A stretch of DNA of 64,000 nt from RGIG5612 sp045598285 (GTDB lineage: Bacteria; Bacillota; Clostridia; Lachnospirales; Lachnospiraceae), in assembly GCA_045598285.1 (NCBI GenBank), contig JAZLLU010000007.1, positions 1 to 64,000 of the forward strand. Reading direction: 5' to 3'. The notes beneath the pieces were generated by a model. It had not been told where the DNA came from and searched no databases. It saw nothing but the letters and a program-made list of their open reading frames with translations. Numbering within the stretch: position 1 is the stretch's first letter; the number at the start of each line of letters is the position of its first letter. Shown in pieces: positions 60,962 to 64,000 of the stretch. The position numbers and the translations under genes are program-made.

Positions 60962-61947
60962 AAATTTTCACCTTTTAATAAATCAATAAAATAATCAGGA
61001 AGCTGAGCATTAACTGAAAGCCCGTTAAGATAAACAAGATCATCTTCCATAGAAACAAATTTTACATTTCTTGCATGTAAAAGTTGAGCTTTAATATTAT
61101 ATTTTTTCTTAAAAACATGATTAGTAAAAATATCACCATATTTATTATCACCAATTAAATAATGCCCAATAGAAGCAAGGTGAGCCCTAATTTGATGACT
61201 TTTACCAGTAATAAGATTAACCTCAAGTAAAGTCAAACTACCATTGTTAATTAAAGGTTTATAAGTAGTAATAATTTTTTTGCCCTGACCATTAAGATTG
61301 TTTTCAAAAACAGAAACAGTATTAGATTGTTTGTTTTTGAATAGATAACCTTTAATAGTTTGTGTTTCTTCTAAAACGCCATTAACGACGCATAAATAAT
61401 TTTTTGTTAAAAAACGATTTTTAATAGCCTCATTAAGAAGTCGAGTCGTTTTAAGATTTTTACCAGCAAGAATAATACCAGTAGTATTTCTATCAAGTCT
61501 GTTAGAAACGCCAGACTTAAAATCAAACAGCGAATCATCAGAAGGCCTGCCAAGCGATAAATACTCAAAAAGCATCTCATTCAAAGAATAATCAGAAAAC
61601 TTAGATTTTTGAGAAAGAATACCGAAAGGTTTATTAAGTATAATAATATTGTCATCTTCATAGCAAATAATTCTAGGAACAATATTTACTCTGCTATAAT
61701 CAGCATTATCAATAGTAACCGCATTATTTTGCTTGAAATTTTCAATCGTTTCTTCTGCTAAAAAAAGTTTAACAACATCACCATCTTGTAAAATTTCATT
61801 ACCGACAGCTTTTTTGTTATTTAAGGTGATATTTTTTTTACGAAGCATTTTATAAACAAAGTTTTTAGAAGCAAAATTAAGATACTTGAATAAAAACTTA
61901 TCAAATCTACCACCAGCATATTCATTTGAAACGATAATCTCTCTCAA
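60934..61947 (-). CDS. Pseudouridine synthase, RluA family (RluC-like)
   Basis: A 337-residue rRNA or tRNA uridine isomerase with an S4 domain at the N terminus (RFDKFLFKYLNFASKNFVYKML, about 14-35 in part), and the catalytic motif NRLDRNTTG (about 147-155) with its Asp. GKSHQIRAHLASIGHYLIGD (about 250-269) is the conserved end part. Target unknown. It starts with TTG at 61947 (AGGAG upstream), ten bases after coaE. A paralogue of the RluD-type gene at 47.2 kb. Confidence 0.9.
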   Translation of the reverse strand: MREIIVSNEYAGGRFDKFLFKYLNFASKNFVYKMLRKKNITLNNKKAVGNEILQDGDVVKLFLAEETIENFKQNNAVTIDNADYSRVNIVPRIICYEDDNIIILNKPFGILSQKSKFSDYSLNEMLFEYLSLGRPSDDSLFDFKSGVSNRLDRNTTGIILAGKNLKTTRLLNEAIKNRFLTKNYLCVVNGVLEETQTIKGYLFKNKQSNTVSVFENNLNGQGKKIITTYKPLINNGSLTLLEVNLITGKSHQIRAHLASIGHYLIGDNKYGDIFTNHVFKKKYNIKAQLLHARNVKFVSMEDDLVYLNGLSVNAQLPDYFIDLLKGENLWQPGIVED

Positions 61948-61956
61948 GTAAAACTC

Positions 61957-62556
61957 CTAAAGTGAATTAAACCAATTGCTAATTTGCTTTTTTGAAAAAT
62001 CAATAGATTCAGAATTATCAATAACAAAATCACAATTATTTTTATATTGATCATCAGAAAGTTGGTTTTCCATAATATTTTCACATCTTTCTAATGAATA
62101 ACCTCTACTCTCAATTAAACGATTTATTCTAATATCTTTTCTAGCATAAACAAACCAAAGATAATCAAGTAAATCTTTATAACCAGCCTCAATCAAAATA
62201 GCAGATTCAAGAATAATTAAGGCGTTATTATCTATAGAATAAATATCATCAAAAATTTTAAGAATCTCAACTCTAACTAGCGGATGAATAATAGAATTTA
62301 ATAATTTAAGTTTATCAGGATTTTTAAAAACGATTTTAGACAATTGTATTCTGTCGATACATGTTACGCCATCAATATCACGAAGTATATCATTACCAAA
62401 AGCATCGCAAACAGCATTAAAAGCACTTTTAGAGGGTTTCATAAGTTCGCGTGCAACTTCATCTGCTAAAATAATATGAGCGTTATAATCGGATTTTAAG
62501 ATGTCTAAAATGGTACTTTTTCCAGAACCAACACCACCAGTTACTCCAATAATCAT
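61957..62556 (-). CDS. coaE: Dephospho-CoA kinase
   Basis: Last step of coenzyme A synthesis. The 199-residue protein has the P-loop GVTGGVGSGKST (about 4-15), the HPLVR segment (about 86-90, in SIIHPLVRVEILK) and the AGYKDLLDYLWFV stretch typical of the family. It overlaps the polA stop codon by one base (TAATG), a common pairing. Confidence 0.95.
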   Translation of the reverse strand: MIIGVTGGVGSGKSTILDILKSDYNAHIILADEVARELMKPSKSAFNAVCDAFGNDILRDIDGVTCIDRIQLSKIVFKNPDKLKLLNSIIHPLVRVEILKIFDDIYSIDNNALIILESAILIEAGYKDLLDYLWFVYARKDIRINRLIESRGYSLERCENIMENQLSDDQYKNNCDFVIDNSESIDFSKKQISNWFNSL

Positions 62557-64000
62557 TAATGTGCCTCAAACCAATCTTTTCCAACTTCAACTTCAACTTC
62601 TAAAGGAACTTGTGTTTTAGCTGCACTCTTCATTTCGGAATATAAAATCTCTTTTACAATTTTTTCTTCTTCAATTGGAGCCTCAACTAATAACTCGTCA
62701 TGAACTTGCAAAACAATACGAGCTTTAAGATTGTTTTTTAATAATGCTCTTTCAACATTAATCATAGCAATTTTCATAATATCAGCAGCACTACCTTGGA
62801 TAGGTGCATTTTTAGCTGCTCTTTCGCCAAAAGAACGCTGAATAAAATTACTAGAAGTAATTTCAGGAATAGGTCTTCTTCTATCAAAAAGTGTCGTAGT
62901 AAATCCATTCATTTTTGCAAAAGCAACAGTGCTATCAAGATATTTTTTAACATCAGGATATGTCTGAAAATACTGATTAATATATTCGTTAGCTTGATTT
63001 TTTGAAATACTCAAATCTTGACTAAGTCCAAAAGAACTTATACCGTAAACAATACCAAAGTTAACAGCCTTGGCATTTCTTCTTTGCTCTTTAGTAACCT
63101 CATCAATAGGAGTATTAAAAACTTTAGAAGCAGTAATTTTATGAATATCAGCATCACTTTTATAAGCTTCGATTAAGTTTTTATCACCTGAAAGTTCCGC
63201 TAAAAGTCTAAGCTCAATTTGAGAATAGTCAGCATCCAAAAGAACAAAGCCTTCTTTAGCTACAAAAGCCTTTCGAATTTCTTGCCCTAATTCAGAACGA
63301 ATAGGAATATTTTGAAGATTAGGATCTGAAGAACTAATACGGCCAGTTGCAGTAACAGTTTGGTTAAAAGTTCCGTGAATCCTACCATCCTCAGAAATAT
63401 AAGCAGGTAATCCATCAGCATAAGTAGATTTAAGTTTTGACACCTGTCTATATTTTAAAATCTTATTTACAAAAGGAAATTCATCAGCAAGCTTTTCTAA
63501 AACATCAGCAGAAGTTGAATATCCCGTCTTAGTTTTCTTACCATGAGGAAGTTTTAAATTTTCAAATAAAATAACACCTAATTGTTTAGGAGAATTAATA
63601 TTGAATTCTTCGCCAGCCTCAATATATATTTCTTTTTCTAAAGATTCTAAAGTATCTTTAAGCTGTAAAGAAAAATCGTTCAAAGCTTTTTTATCAACTA
63701 AAATGCCAACTCTTTCCATGTTATAAAGTGAATATAAAAGAGGCATTTCCATTTTGGTAAAAAGTTTATACATATTAGATTTAATTAATTCATCTTTAAG
63801 CGCATTAAAACAATCAAGCGCTGATAAGCTAATAAGACTTGCAAGCTCATAAACATTGTTCGAATTCGTTTGTAGTGCCTGTGCAATATTAGATTTTCCA
63901 ATAAGAATTTCTTTGGTAGGAACATTCCTTCCTAAATATTTTTCTGAAATATCATGAAACATATAAGAAGGAGCATTTGGATTTAAAAGATAAGCCATGA
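62556..64000 (-). CDS. polA: DNA polymerase I, 5' end missing
   Basis: The C-terminal 480 or so residues of Pol I; the reading frame continues beyond the right edge of the window. The first visible part (AYLLNPNAPSYMFHDISEKYLG) is the 3'-5' exonuclease-like domain, then the polymerase domain with motif A DADYSQIELRLLA, motif B RRNAKAVNFGIVYGISSFGL and motif C VQVHDELLVEAP. The ATG at 63998 is internal, not the start. Whether the exonuclease domain is active cannot be judged from this part, and the 5'-nuclease domain lies outside the window. Confidence 0.96.
   Translation of the reverse strand, partial: MAYLLNPNAPSYMFHDISEKYLGRNVPTKEILIGKSNIAQALQTNSNNVYELASLISLSALDCFNALKDELIKSNMYKLFTKMEMPLLYSLYNMERVGILVDKKALNDFSLQLKDTLESLEKEIYIEAGEEFNINSPKQLGVILFENLKLPHGKKTKTGYSTSADVLEKLADEFPFVNKILKYRQVSKLKSTYADGLPAYISEDGRIHGTFNQTVTATGRISSSDPNLQNIPIRSELGQEIRKAFVAKEGFVLLDADYSQIELRLLAELSGDKNLIEAYKSDADIHKITASKVFNTPIDEVTKEQRRNAKAVNFGIVYGISSFGLSQDLSISKNQANEYINQYFQTYPDVKKYLDSTVAFAKMNGFTTTLFDRRRPIPEITSSNFIQRSFGERAAKNAPIQGSAADIMKIAMINVERALLKNNLKARIVLQVHDELLVEAPIEEEKIVKEILYSEMKSAAKTQVPLEVEVEVGKDWFEAH

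Overview
The window is a stretch of a low-GC (roughly one third G+C by eye) Firmicutes chromosome, most likely a butyrate-pathway Clostridia. The evidence is a crt-hbd-bcd-etfBA operon, the Firmicutes-type genes sepF, yneA, recU, rsfS, yqeK and yhbY, strong AAGGAG-type ribosome binding sites, several TTG starts, and the clostridial order radical SAM / DUF2344 / RNase G / L21 / L27 / obgE. A species cannot be named from the sequence. I see no rRNA, tRNA, CRISPR array, prophage or insertion sequence.

Left edge (1-411): no supported gene. It holds a tandem array of 73-bp palindromic units and a GC-rich fold, downstream of a 1435-residue fused dehydratase-activase protein (412-4719, minus strand). 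From 4760 to 51752 every well-supported gene but two (a TetR regulator and yneA) is on the plus strand. In order: a rhomboid-like membrane protein, a Nudix hydrolase and queH (4.8-7.0 kb); the crotonyl-CoA/butyryl-CoA operon (7.1-11.9 kb); gap-pgk-tpi followed by ruvAB (11.9-16.6 kb); an ftsW/rodA-type gene and a transpeptidase (16.8-19.8 kb); yicC-gmk-rpoZ-rimO-pgsA-recA (19.9-24.7 kb); a divergent TetR/PutP pair; an EF-G-like GTPase and two flavoproteins (27-32 kb); a hypothetical gene, miaB-mutS-mutL-miaA, a methionine gamma-lyase-like gene, radC, an mgsA-like gene, a P-loop protein, a HlyD-like protein, yggS and sepF (32-45.4 kb); aroB, lspA, rluD, ttcA and a Xer-type recombinase (45.5-50.3 kb); and the divergent yneA/lexA SOS pair (50.6-51.8 kb).

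From 51.8 kb to the right end all genes are on the minus strand. Read in the direction of transcription they are polA (cut by the window edge), coaE, rluA-type synthase, recU, a radical SAM protein and its DUF2344 partner, RNase E/G, a membrane-anchored sigma-region-2-like protein, rplU, rpmA, obgE, yhbY, nadD, yqeK and rsfS. lexA and rsfS converge on a shared terminator.

Four themes join the genes: energy metabolism (glycolysis and crotonyl-CoA reduction); DNA repair under SOS control (recA and lexA carry clear LexA boxes; ruvAB, recU, mutSL, radC and polA are also here); tRNA and ribosome modification (queH, miaA, miaB, ttcA, rimO, rluD, rluA); and cell envelope and division (ftsW/rodA, transpeptidase, sepF, yneA, lspA). 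The most unusual signals are the structured repeats at 1-411 and 16.58-16.74 kb, the overlapping leaderless divergent promoters at 4.72-4.76 kb, an MgsA-like protein without the usual catalytic residues, the sigma-like membrane protein, and a dif-like site beside the Xer-type recombinase. I did not find a clearly new multi-gene system.
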